Shown: positions 56,548 through 64,000 of the stretch, in pieces | Layout of the letters: each line of letters begins with the position of its first letter | Position numbering within the stretch: position 1 is the stretch's first letter | Notes under the pieces: generated by a model | What the model was told of the DNA's origin: nothing | The model's input: only the letters and a program-made list of their open reading frames with translations | Database searches by the model: none | Position numbers and translations under genes: made by a program | Assembly: GCF_003330765.1 (NCBI RefSeq) | Contig: NZ_CP024903.1 | Location: 2,232,001-2,296,000, forward strand | Length of the DNA stretch: 64,000 nt | Reading direction: 5' to 3' | Source: Burkholderia pyrrocinia | Lineage (GTDB): Bacteria; Pseudomonadota; Gammaproteobacteria; Burkholderiales; Burkholderiaceae

Positions 56548-56724
56548 TTAGCGCGCGCCGATCGAATACGGGCGGTTGATCGACGCTTCGCGATCGATCT
56601 TGCGCATGCGGAATTCGAGATCGTAGATGTCGGTCGCTTCGGACAGGTACGCCTCGGCGCGCTCTTTCGCGGCCTTTTCAGCGTTCTTGGTCAGCATCAG
56701 GAAGAGGTGGCTCAGCAGGTACAT
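56548..56724 (-). CDS. DUF3563 small protein
   Basis: This 58-residue protein reads MYLLSHLFLMLTKNAEKAAK, then SEATDIYDLEFRMRKIDREAS and ends SIGAR. I recognise the YLSEATDxYDLEFRMRKxDRE core of DUF3563, a Burkholderiales-specific family of unknown function. The N-terminus is amphipathic. It stands alone, and its promoter sits inside a large palindrome (56753-56790). Confidence 0.8.
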   Translation of the reverse strand: MYLLSHLFLMLTKNAEKAAKERAEAYLSEATDIYDLEFRMRKIDREASINRPYSIGAR

Positions 56725-56752
56725 GTTCGATCTCGCAATCCAAAGGTTCTTT

Positions 56753-56790
56753 GACTAGGGTTTTCCCGAATTATAGGGAAAACCCTAGTC
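56753..56790 (-). promoter_or_regulatory. Palindromic operator enclosing the -10 of the DUF3563 gene
   Basis: GACTAGGGTTTTCCC (56753-56767) and its exact complement (56776-56790) flank 8 bp. On the minus strand those 8 bp read TATAATTC, so the TATAAT -10 (complement of 56770-56775) lies in the centre, 46 nt before the ATG. A dimeric repressor or activator should bind here. As a hairpin it has no T-run, so a terminator is less likely. Confidence 0.7.
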
Positions 56791-56805
56791 TTTGGCTAGC
56801 GTCGA

Positions 56806-57915
56806 TCAGACGATGCGTCGTTCCGCCGCCACAGCGCGGCGCTGTGTTTCGAAAAAGGTCCAGATCATTGCACTCGCGTCGGGGCCGACAGCCGCATGAA
56901 ACGGCACGGCTTCGTCGCCGCCGGCCCACGCATGATCGAGCCCTTTCACATGGCAGAGCCGCACGACCGGTTCGCCGTCGCGGCAGACATCGGTGATCTG
57001 TGCGCCCGCGTCGCGCGTCTCGACCCGCTCGCCGCCGCGCAGCGCGCCGCGGCTGTCGGCCAGCCCGTTCAGGCGCATGAACTGCACCGTCAGCTGGTCG
57101 GCATTCTTCGGCGCGACGACATGGTCGCCGTCGCCCTGGACGATCAGCGCGGGCATGCCCGGATACGCGCCGGCATCGACCAGCGCATCGACGGCCGCGG
57201 CCGGGTTCTGCCGCACGCCGCGCCGCATCACGTCCATCGCGGTGATGCCGGAATTCGCCTCGCCGAGCGCGGGGCCCGAGTGCAGCGCCACCGCCGCGAA
57301 GCGGTCCGGATGGTGCAGCGCAATAAGCGACGCGAGGCCCGCGCCGGCCGATAGCCCCGCGACGTAGACGCGCGATGCGTCGAAACCGTGTTCGTCGACG
57401 AGCGCGTCGACGAGCGACGCAACCGCGTTCGCCTCGCCGCGTCCCGCGCGCTCGGTGTCTTCATACCAGTGCCAGCAGCCGTGCGCGTGCGCGCGCTGCG
57501 ACTGTTCCGGATACAGCACCGCGAAGCCGTGCTTGTCGGCCAGCAGGTTCATCCGCGTGCCCTGCACGAATTCGTCGACGGACTGCTGGCAGCCGTGCAG
57601 CATCACGACGAGCGGCATCGCACCGCGCCGGCGGCCGGGCGGCACGTAGAGGCCATACGCGAGATTCTGGACGAGGCGCCCGAGCGCGGGCGCCATCGGA
57701 TGCTCGCCGCGCGTCCACTCACCTGCCGCCCATGCGGCCGCACGCGGACGCACGCGCGATTCGCGCGGCGGGGACAAATCGGATACGGCGGGAGAGGCGG
57801 CGGCCTCGAGTACGTCGCGTGTAATGCGCTGCGCATCGCGCGCCGCACGCTTGGCGGCCGGTGACAGCATGCGTTTCATGCCGCCCAGCCACACCTTGGT
57901 CAGACTTTTGGTCAT
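56806..57915 (-). CDS. PHB-depolymerase-family esterase
   Basis: This 369-residue alpha/beta hydrolase contains LVVMLHGCQQSVDEF (about 105), the lipase box GLSAGAG (Ser about 192), an Asp in VQGDGDHVV and the His in KGLDHAWAGG. The family covers intra- and extracellular poly-3-hydroxybutyrate depolymerases and feruloyl-esterase-like proteins. No secretion signal is seen (MTKSLTKVWLGGMKRM is basic and amphipathic), so an intracellular or membrane-associated form is likely. Confidence 0.87.
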   Translation of the reverse strand: MTKSLTKVWLGGMKRMLSPAAKRAARDAQRITRDVLEAAASPAVSDLSPPRESRVRPRAAAWAAGEWTRGEHPMAPALGRLVQNLAYGLYVPPGRRRGAMPLVVMLHGCQQSVDEFVQGTRMNLLADKHGFAVLYPEQSQRAHAHGCWHWYEDTERAGRGEANAVASLVDALVDEHGFDASRVYVAGLSAGAGLASLIALHHPDRFAAVALHSGPALGEANSGITAMDVMRRGVRQNPAAAVDALVDAGAYPGMPALIVQGDGDHVVAPKNADQLTVQFMRLNGLADSRGALRGGERVETRDAGAQITDVCRDGEPVVRLCHVKGLDHAWAGGDEAVPFHAAVGPDASAMIWTFFETQRRAVAAERRIV

Positions 57916-58066
57916 CGATCGGGCTCGCAGTCAGGAAAAATAGGGGCACCACAACGGATGCATCGTTTGGCTTTGTGCAATGCACCATAACATTGTTTCT
58001 GGGATTTTTCCTGCACGCCGATAGTTCCCGGCGGCGCAAAAAACGGGCCTCGAACGCACGCGGCGC

Positions 58067-58072
58067 TATACT
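58067..58072 (+). promoter_or_regulatory. -10-like element upstream of the PAP2 gene
   Basis: TATACT, 92 nt before the ATG at 58164. The -35 is not clear. Confidence 0.35.
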
Positions 58073-58163
58073 GGGGCTTCGCCGCTTGTATCCGTTGTAG
58101 TCGTTCTTCCCGGCTCGCGCGTTGATTTAAGCATCGTCCCCGGCTCCGTTCGTCCCCTTCCCG

Positions 58164-58862
58164 ATGTTCGACCTGTCGTCTCACCTGTGGATCATGATCA
58201 CCGCGTTCGGCGGCGCCGGCCTGACCTTGCCGCTCGCGATCACGATCGCCGTCTGGCTCGCGCTCGGCTACTCGTGGCAGCGCGCGACCGCGTGGCTCGG
58301 TGTGCTCGCGGCCGCGATCGGCGTGGTCGCGCTCACGAAGATCGCGTTCCTCGGCTGGGGCATCGGCATCCGCAAGTGGGATTTCACGGGGTTCAGCGGC
58401 CATGCGATGCTGTCGACGTCGGTCTATCCGGTCGCGATTTTCCTGATGCTGATCCGCACGCGCACGCCGGTGCGGATCGTCGGCATTGCGCTCGGGCTCG
58501 CGGCCGGCGTTGCGGTCGGCGTGTCGCGCGTCGCGCTCGACGCGCATTCGCCGTCCGAATCGATCACCGGCTGCATTGTCGGCGCGATCGCCGCGCTGGC
58601 GTTCATCGCCGGCTCGTGGCGCGCGGTGCCGCACCGCTGGTCGGTGCCCGCGGTCATCGCGAGCCTCGCGCTCGTTACCGTCGCGCTGCACGGCATCGCG
58701 GTCCCGTCGCATCGCTGGGTCACCAAGGTTGCGCTGCAACTGTCGGGCCACGAACGCCCGTTCGTCCGTGCGCGCTGGAAGGCCAATCCGAACTACCGCC
58801 CGGCGTCGCAACCGTCGTCGCTGCAGCGCACCGAATCGTCGCCGCACACGCTCCACGCGTGA
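58164..58862 (+). CDS. PAP2-superfamily membrane phosphatase
   Basis: This 232-residue protein has five to six membrane helices and the PAP2 catalytic signature parts TGFSGHAML (about 75, P/FSGH) and SRVALDAHSPSES (about 118, SR-x5-H). The first motif (KxxxxxxRP) is only weakly represented (IGIRKWDF). It probably dephosphorylates lipid phosphates such as undecaprenyl diphosphate or phosphatidate. The C-terminus is hydrophilic. There is no obvious operon partner. Confidence 0.82.
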   Translation: MFDLSSHLWIMITAFGGAGLTLPLAITIAVWLALGYSWQRATAWLGVLAAAIGVVALTKIAFLGWGIGIRKWDFTGFSGHAMLSTSVYPVAIFLMLIRTRTPVRIVGIALGLAAGVAVGVSRVALDAHSPSESITGCIVGAIAALAFIAGSWRAVPHRWSVPAVIASLALVTVALHGIAVPSHRWVTKVALQLSGHERPFVRARWKANPNYRPASQPSSLQRTESSPHTLHA

Positions 58863-58941
58863 CGGGCCGCCCGGCCGTCACGCCCGCCCCTCTTCAGGTC
58901 TGACCATTTCATGCGCACCGTCGCATGAGCGGTATGTCGAG

Positions 58942-58965
58942 CGTTATAACCCACCCTATATTACG
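58942..58965 (+). promoter_or_regulatory. ModE-binding site upstream of modA
   Basis: CGTTATA-(8 nt)-TATATTACG is a near-inverted repeat that matches the known ModE box (CGNTATATA-N6-TATATAACG). It lies 34 nt before the modA ATG. ModE with bound molybdate should repress the operon here; modE itself is at 61425-62267. Confidence 0.75.
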
Positions 58966-58998
58966 ATTACGGTTTCCACCCATTCAAACGAATCCACC

Positions 58999-59799
58999 AT
59001 GCGCTCAACCGTCCGTCCGCTTCGCCGTACCCTGCTCCGCCTGCTGCCGATCGCCACGCTTGCCGCCGCCGGCATCGCGTTCAGCGCGCCCGCTTGCGCC
59101 GCCGACGAACTGGTCGTGTCGGCCGCCGCCAGCCTGACGAACGCGTTCAAGGCCGTGGGCGACGCGTACGAGAAGCAGCATCCGGGCACCAAGGTGCTGT
59201 TCAACTTCGGCGCGTCGGACGTGCTGATGCAGCAGATCGCCAAGGGCGCGCCGGCCGACGTGTTCGCATCGGCCGACCAGAAGGCGATGGATCGTGCGGC
59301 CGACGAAAAGGTGATCGTGCCCGGCACGCGCCGCGATTTCGCGGCGAACTCGCTCGTGCTGATCGTGCCGGCGGACAGCCACGCGGCCGTGCCGACGTCG
59401 TTGAACGACCTGGCGGCGCCCGGCGTGAAGCGCATCGCGTACGGCGACCCGGCATCGGTGCCGGTCGGCCGCTACACCGAAGGCGCGCTGCGCGCGGCCG
59501 GCGTGTGGGACGCCGTCAGCGCGAAGGGCGTGCTGGCCGCCAACGTGCGCCAGAGCCTCGACTACGTCGCGCGCGGCGAGGTCGACGCGGGCTTCGTGTT
59601 CGGTACCGACGCCGCGATCATGCCCGGCCGCGTGAAGGTCGCGCTGACGGTGCCGACGAAGACGGCCATCACCTATCCGATCGCCGTGGTCAAGGACAGC
59701 CGCCACGCCGCGCAGGCGCAGTCGTTCGTCGATTTCGTCTCGTCGCCGCAGGGCCAGGCCGTGCTGTCGACGTTCGGCTTCAAGCCTGCGGGCAAGTGA
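58999..59799 (+). CDS. modA: Molybdate ABC transporter, periplasmic binding protein
   Basis: This 266-residue exported protein has a signal peptide (LLRLLPIATLAAAGIAFSAPACA). The mature start LVVSAAASLTNAFKAVG, ADVFASADQKAMD and the YGDPASVPVGRY and TDAAIMPGRVKV segments match ModA. It binds molybdate and tungstate. It is first in the modABC operon, 10 bp before modB. Confidence 0.95.
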   Translation: MRSTVRPLRRTLLRLLPIATLAAAGIAFSAPACAADELVVSAAASLTNAFKAVGDAYEKQHPGTKVLFNFGASDVLMQQIAKGAPADVFASADQKAMDRAADEKVIVPGTRRDFAANSLVLIVPADSHAAVPTSLNDLAAPGVKRIAYGDPASVPVGRYTEGALRAAGVWDAVSAKGVLAANVRQSLDYVARGEVDAGFVFGTDAAIMPGRVKVALTVPTKTAITYPIAVVKDSRHAAQAQSFVDFVSSPQGQAVLSTFGFKPAGK

Positions 59800-59809
59800 G
59801 CGCATCGCG

Positions 59810-60487
59810 ATGCAAGACGTCTGGGTACCGCTGCTGCTGTCGCTGAAGGTTGCCGGCTGGGCGACCGCGCTCGACATCGTGCTCGGCGTCGCGGCCGCGT
59901 TCGCGCTCGCGCGCTGGCGCTCGCCGCTGCGCGACGTCGTCGATTCGCTGCTGACGCTGCCGCTGGTCCTGCCGCCGACGGTGCTCGGCTATTACCTGCT
60001 CGTGCTGCTCGGCCGGCGCGGCGTGTTCGGCGCCTGGCTCGACACGCTCGGCATCGAGCTCGTCTTCACGTGGCAAGGCGCGGTGATCGCTTCGATGGTC
60101 GTCGCGTTTCCGCTGATCCTGAAGTCGGCACGTGCCGCGTTCGAAGGCGTCGATCCGCATCTCGAACGCGCCGCGCGCACGCTCGGGCTCGGCGAAGCCG
60201 CGGTGTTCTTCCGCGTGACGCTGCCGCTCGCCACGCGTGGCATCCTTGCGGGCGCACTGCTCGCGTTCGCACGCGCGCTCGGCGAGTTCGGCGCGACGCT
60301 GATGATCGCGGGCAACCTGCCCGGCCGCACGCAGACGCTGTCGGTCGCGATCTACGCGGCCGTGCAGGCCGGCGACGACAGCACGGCCAACTTCCTCGTG
60401 CTGGTGACATCGATCACCTGCGTGCTCGTGCTGCTCGCGACCGGCTGGCTCGTGCCGTCGCGCGCCCGGCGGAGCCAGCTGACATGA
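59810..60487 (+). CDS. modB: Molybdate ABC transporter, permease
   Basis: This 225-residue permease has five to six helices and the EAA loop typical of ABC importers (EGVDPHLERAARTLGLGEAAVFFRVTLP, about 110), followed by RALGEFGATLMIAGN. It pairs with ModA and ModC. It begins 10 bp after modA. Confidence 0.95.
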   Translation: MQDVWVPLLLSLKVAGWATALDIVLGVAAAFALARWRSPLRDVVDSLLTLPLVLPPTVLGYYLLVLLGRRGVFGAWLDTLGIELVFTWQGAVIASMVVAFPLILKSARAAFEGVDPHLERAARTLGLGEAAVFFRVTLPLATRGILAGALLAFARALGEFGATLMIAGNLPGRTQTLSVAIYAAVQAGDDSTANFLVLVTSITCVLVLLATGWLVPSRARRSQLT

Positions 60488-60551
60488 AGCGCCCGTCTCG
60501 CCCGTATCGCCTGCCTCGTTCGGCAGCCGGATTGCTTCGGCGGAGGCCCGC

Positions 60552-61253
60552 ATGAGCCTCGTCGTCGACATCCGCAAGACCTACGCGAACGCCGAGCGCC
60601 GCTTCACGCTCGACATGTCGTTCACGGCGACGACGCAGCGCGTCGTGCTGTTCGGGCCGTCCGGCGCAGGCAAGAGCATGACGCTGCAGGCGATCGCCGG
60701 CCTGCTGTCGCCCGACGAAGGCACGATCACGCTGAACGGCGAACCGTTGTTCGACGCCGCGCGCCGCATCGACGTGCCGACCCGCGAACGCCGCGTCGCG
60801 TACCTGTTCCAGGATTACGCGCTGTTTCCGCATCTGAACGTGCGCCAGAACATCGCGTTCGGGCTCACGTCGGGGCTGCGCAACCCGCGCGCGAAGACGG
60901 CGCCACCCGAAGTCGCGTACTGGCTGCGCGCGTTCGACCTCGAAGCGCTTGCGGGGCAGTATCCGTCGCAACTGTCGGGTGGGCAGAAGCAGCGCGTCGC
61001 GCTCGCGCGCGCACTGGTCGCGCAACCGCGGATCCTGCTGCTCGACGAACCGTTCGCGGCGCTCGACGGCGCAATGCGCCAGCGCATGCGCCACGAGCTC
61101 GCCGAACTGCAGGCGCGGCTCGATATCCCGATGGTGCTGATCTCGCACGACCCCGACGACGTCGCCGCGTTCGGCGACCAGGTCGTGCAGTTGAGCGAAG
61201 GACGCGTGCTGGCGACACCGCCGCACGCCGAGTGGCCGACGCGCGTCGCTTGA
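60552..61253 (+). CDS. modC: Molybdate ABC transporter, ATPase (short form)
   Basis: This 233-residue ATPase has Walker A GPSGAGKS (about 36), the signature LSGGQKQRVALARAL (about 140), Walker B ILLLDEPFAALD and the switch His in LISHDPDD. Typical ModC proteins have about 350 residues with a C-terminal TOBE/Mop domain; that domain is absent here, so feedback by bound molybdate must come from ModE. It lies 64 bp after modB. Confidence 0.93.
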   Translation: MSLVVDIRKTYANAERRFTLDMSFTATTQRVVLFGPSGAGKSMTLQAIAGLLSPDEGTITLNGEPLFDAARRIDVPTRERRVAYLFQDYALFPHLNVRQNIAFGLTSGLRNPRAKTAPPEVAYWLRAFDLEALAGQYPSQLSGGQKQRVALARALVAQPRILLLDEPFAALDGAMRQRMRHELAELQARLDIPMVLISHDPDDVAAFGDQVVQLSEGRVLATPPHAEWPTRVA

Positions 61254-61333
61254 GCGCGCGAGGCCGTGGTCGTGGCAGTCCCGCAGGAGCCTGAGAGAAG
61301 CCGCGCGTCGCGGCATAAGCTGAAAACGGAAAC

Positions 61334-61375
61334 GAAGCCGGTGCCGCGCAGATGCTGCGCGATGCCGGCTTCGCT
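61334..61375. terminator. Hairpin between convergent modC and modE
   Basis: GAAGCCGG...CCGGCTTC outer stem with an inner GCGCAG-atg-CTGCGC stem; it may terminate both operons. Confidence 0.5.
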
Positions 61376-61424
61376 CCGCCTCGCGTGCGATGGTCGAAGC
61401 GCGTCCGTTCGCGCCGTCAGCCCA

Positions 61425-62267
61425 TCAACCCGTCACTGCAAGAATCACGCTCGACGCCTTGAACAGCGCGATCGCCCGCCGGCCGGCGTCGAGTTCCAGT
61501 GCAGCGACGCTGTCGTTGGTCACGACGGCCGTCAGCGTCCCGCCGCCGTCGAGCGCCAGCGTCACTTCGCTATTCACCGCGCCCGCCGCGACGGATTCGA
61601 CGCTGCCGCGCAGCCGGTTCCGCGCGGACACTTTCAGTTCGGGCCCGCCATCGTCGACCGCCAGCACGACCCACGACGCCTTCACCAGCGCGCATGCGTC
61701 CGCGCCAGCCTGCAGGCCGAGCGCATCGGCACTTTCGTGCGTCAGCACGGCAACGACCGGCTGCCCGCCGGGCAGCGTGAGCGTCACCTCGTCGTTGACC
61801 GTGCCGCGCACGATCGACACGATCTTGCCGAACAGCTGGTTGCGCGCGCTGGTCTTCATCCCGATCCGGCCGATCAGCGCCCAGTCGACGTCGAAGCCGG
61901 CAACGGCCGCGCTCGCGGCCTCGATGAAACGGCGATGCTCGCGCTCGATCGTGCGGAACGCGGCGATCAGCGACGTCGCGCGCGGCGTCAGCGTGGTGCC
62001 GCCGCCGCCCTTGCCGCCCGTCGAACGCGCGACGAGCGGCTCGCCGGCGAGATTGTTCATCGTGTCGACCGCATCCCAGGCGGCCTTGTAGCTGAGGCCG
62101 ACGGCCTTTGCCGCGCGCGTGATCGAACCGGTATCGCCGATCGCCGCGAGCAGCGCGATGCGCGTGGCGCCGCCGAGCGTCTGCTCGCCCGCGCGCAGCC
62201 ACAGCTCGCCGCCCAGTTCGAGCGGTTCGGCGGACGGGGAAGAATGCGGTGCGTCGGTCATCGGCAT
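61425..62267 (-). CDS. modE: Molybdate-responsive regulator ModE
   Basis: This 280-residue protein has an N-terminal LysR-like winged helix (LLAAIGDTGSITRAAKAVGLSYKAAWDAVDTMN, about 38-70). Two molybdate-binding TOBE/Mop domains follow, starting with SARNQLFGKIVSI (about 140) and SARNRLRGSVESV (about 214). It represses modABC through the box at 58942-58965. It converges with modABC. Confidence 0.94.
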   Translation of the reverse strand: MPMTDAPHSSPSAEPLELGGELWLRAGEQTLGGATRIALLAAIGDTGSITRAAKAVGLSYKAAWDAVDTMNNLAGEPLVARSTGGKGGGGTTLTPRATSLIAAFRTIEREHRRFIEAASAAVAGFDVDWALIGRIGMKTSARNQLFGKIVSIVRGTVNDEVTLTLPGGQPVVAVLTHESADALGLQAGADACALVKASWVVLAVDDGGPELKVSARNRLRGSVESVAAGAVNSEVTLALDGGGTLTAVVTNDSVAALELDAGRRAIALFKASSVILAVTG

Positions 62268-62309
62268 GCGTGCAGGAAACGGGCGGCCATTATAGTCAGC
62301 GCGCGCCGC

Positions 62310-63926
62310 TCAGCCCGACTTGCCGTCGAGCTTCGGCGGACGCAGGCTGGCCAGCAGCGTCTCGGCGTCGCGCGCCGCGCGCTGCTCGAGCGCCGCGCCG
62401 TAGCCGCGCACGAAGCCGAGCTGGTACGGCGGCGCGGCCAGTTGCTCGAGATGATGCAGCGCGACCATCGTGTCGTTCGCTTCGCCAAGCACGCTCTGCA
62501 CACGCGCGAGCGTCTTGACGGTCTCGCTGCGCGTGCGGCGCGACGCCAGCGACGCGAAGAATTCGAGCGCATAGCGCAGCCGCTTCGCATCGATCCGCAC
62601 CCGATGGCGCGCAGCCGTGTCGAGCGAAGTGAGCGACGGCGATGCGTACAGATGGCCGAACAGCCGACGCACCCGCTTCGTCGCGTGACGCCGCAGCGAT
62701 GGCGCGTCGCCGCCGTCGGCAGGCGGCAGCGCGAGCGTGCTCAGCCATTCGAGCCAGCCGAGCGTCAGCCGCGCGTAGCGGGCCGAATGCAGCGCCTGCC
62801 GCAGTTCGACGCGTGCCGTCATGCATTGCGCGCGCGCGGCGTCGAGCGTGCCGTTCCAGTCGGCGCCGCCGCCGTCGGCCGCGATCAGCGCAGGCAGGCT
62901 TTCGGTCGAGAACACGTCCCAGTCGCGCACCGTGCCGAGCAGCGCGGCGAGCCAGCGCAGGTCGACACCGAACGTGTCCTGCCACTGGCGGTCGGCAAAG
63001 AGCGGGAAGAAGCGCATCAGCGTGCGCAGGCGGCGCAGCGCGACGCGCATCTGGTGCACGAATTCGGGATCGTCGCGATCGAGCACACCGCCCTCGTTGC
63101 CGAGCCATTGCGCGACGATGTCGCCGGACAGCGCGAACAGCGCGGCGCGCTGCGAGCGGATGCCGGTCAGGTCGACGAGTTGCGCCTTGACCGGCCCGGC
63201 GGCCACCGCTTCGCCCGCACATGCGCGGTCGATCACGCTCGTCAGTTGCACGAATGCGGGCCACGCGCCGCTCAGTTCGCGCGCCGCGGCAAACAGCGCG
63301 TGCAGCGCGGCCGTGCGCGCGGCGAAGGTTTCCCAGTCGGGCGCTGTGAGACGCAGCTCGACGTAGCGGCGCGGCGGCTCGCCACCGCCGTACAGCGTGA
63401 CGTCGTCAAGCGTCATCTCGACCACGACGCCGCTGTCGTCGGCCCACCGCCCGCGCCGCCGTTCGCTGACGAGGCGCAGGGCCGACGGTTCGGGCTGCGC
63501 GGTGGTGTCCGGCGCGACGCCGTCGACTTCGCCGATCGGCGCGTCGGCATCGGGCGCGGCGGCCGTCGCGGGCACGGGTAGCGGCATTGCGACGACGATG
63601 CCCGCATGCTCCGCGTCGAACAGTTCGCGCTGCGTGACGCCTGGCGCGAACGCCTTGCTGCGGGACGCGACGACCCGCCTTCCGTGCGCATTCGACTCGA
63701 CCCAGGTCCACCAGCTCGCGCCGGGGCTCGGCTCGGCCTCCTCGACCTGGCACGGCTCGATCGTCACGCGCTCATGGCCCCGACGCATCCGGACCTGCGG
63801 GCAGATCCGCCACGCGCGCACGAGTTCGGTGCCGAAGTCGCGCTGCGCGCCACGGGCGCGACTTGCAGCCTTGACCGGCCAACCATCCAGCGACAGCGAC
63901 AACACGATTTCCAGCACACGCGACAT
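62310..63926 (-). CDS. CHAD-domain protein with degenerate CYTH-like N-terminus
   Basis: The 538 residues show a C-terminal CHAD domain (about 265-520) with the conserved histidines and arginines in FVHQMRVALRRLRTLMRFF, TVRDWDVF and ARHRVRIDAKRLRYALEFF. CHAD binds polyphosphate granules. The N-terminal half (LEIVLSLSLDGWPVKAAS...RYVELRL) has the beta-rich look of a CYTH/triphosphatase domain but lacks the ExExK signature. The start ATG at 63926 has a GGAG-like site. It is 42 bp upstream of modE on the same strand. Confidence 0.82.
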   Translation of the reverse strand: MSRVLEIVLSLSLDGWPVKAASRARGAQRDFGTELVRAWRICPQVRMRRGHERVTIEPCQVEEAEPSPGASWWTWVESNAHGRRVVASRSKAFAPGVTQRELFDAEHAGIVVAMPLPVPATAAAPDADAPIGEVDGVAPDTTAQPEPSALRLVSERRRGRWADDSGVVVEMTLDDVTLYGGGEPPRRYVELRLTAPDWETFAARTAALHALFAAARELSGAWPAFVQLTSVIDRACAGEAVAAGPVKAQLVDLTGIRSQRAALFALSGDIVAQWLGNEGGVLDRDDPEFVHQMRVALRRLRTLMRFFPLFADRQWQDTFGVDLRWLAALLGTVRDWDVFSTESLPALIAADGGGADWNGTLDAARAQCMTARVELRQALHSARYARLTLGWLEWLSTLALPPADGGDAPSLRRHATKRVRRLFGHLYASPSLTSLDTAARHRVRIDAKRLRYALEFFASLASRRTRSETVKTLARVQSVLGEANDTMVALHHLEQLAAPPYQLGFVRGYGAALEQRAARDAETLLASLRPPKLDGKSG

Positions 63927-64000
63927 GGAGGCTCCTGCACATGAAGAATCGCCGGCGCATCGACCGCGCCGGCGTCGCCCGTGAAGCAACTTCCATAGTA

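Noticed and set aside
61266..63581. 771-codon plus-strand open frame over modE and the CHAD gene
   Set aside because: Antisense shadow; both real genes carry recognisable domains on the minus strand.

Overview
The window is about 67% G+C and gene-dense. Its housekeeping order and lineage-restricted small families (DUF3563, DUF2782, BPSS1780-type membrane protein, rpsU-yqeY-dnaG-rpoD operon) point to a beta-proteobacterium of the genus Burkholderia, most likely the Burkholderia cepacia complex, and to a main chromosome. This assignment rests on gene content and protein character, not on a database search.

Layout. 1-2368: the end of a DHA2/EmrB-type drug exporter and its NodT-type outer-membrane channel. 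2427-2630: a deleted scar of an APH(3') aminoglycoside kinase. 2800-9961: a complete RND efflux operon (adaptor, pump, channel), an AdeR/BaeR-like response regulator, and a short sensor protein that has lost both the phospho-accepting histidine box and the ATPase domain. 10677-16393: a secreted S53 (sedolisin) peptidase, a DUF3300 lipoprotein with a 42-bp repeat tract, a MocR-like gene remnant and a phospholipase D-type lipoprotein.

16867-29391 is an accessory segment of visibly lower G+C. It holds an eight-gene catabolic cluster on the minus strand: DapA-like lyase, iron alcohol dehydrogenase, DUF1537 four-carbon acid sugar kinase, PdxA2-type decarboxylating dehydrogenase, sodium:solute symporter, cytoplasmic BNR/sialidase-fold protein, DeoR repressor and SDR. 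Upstream of its first gene only the last ~60 codons of a porin survive. Next to that lies an intact IS21-family element, for which I can read terminal inverted repeats and a 5-bp AAAAC target duplication. The segment ends at a tRNA-Ile2(CAU) gene whose 3' end faces it, a classic island integration site, though no second att copy was found.

From 29392 on the window is core genome: tRNA-Ile2, rpoD, dnaG, gatB/yqeY-like, rpsU, a BaiN-type flavoprotein, tsaD, folE2, the isoprenoid cluster dxs-ispA-xseB, a Rieske oxygenase, a two-domain sulfurtransferase, a Tat-exported dienelactone hydrolase-like protein, type II NADH dehydrogenase, polA, a LOG-family nucleosidase, amn, DUF2782-thrB-BPSS1780, the ohrR/ohr peroxide system, a DUF3563 gene under a palindromic promoter, a PHB-depolymerase-like esterase, a PAP2 phosphatase, the molybdate operon modABC with a readable ModE box, modE, and a CHAD-domain protein.

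The best candidates for something undescribed are the acid-sugar/BNR cluster with its lost promoter end, the histidine-less sensor attached to the RND pump, and the -10-embedding palindrome of the DUF3563 gene.
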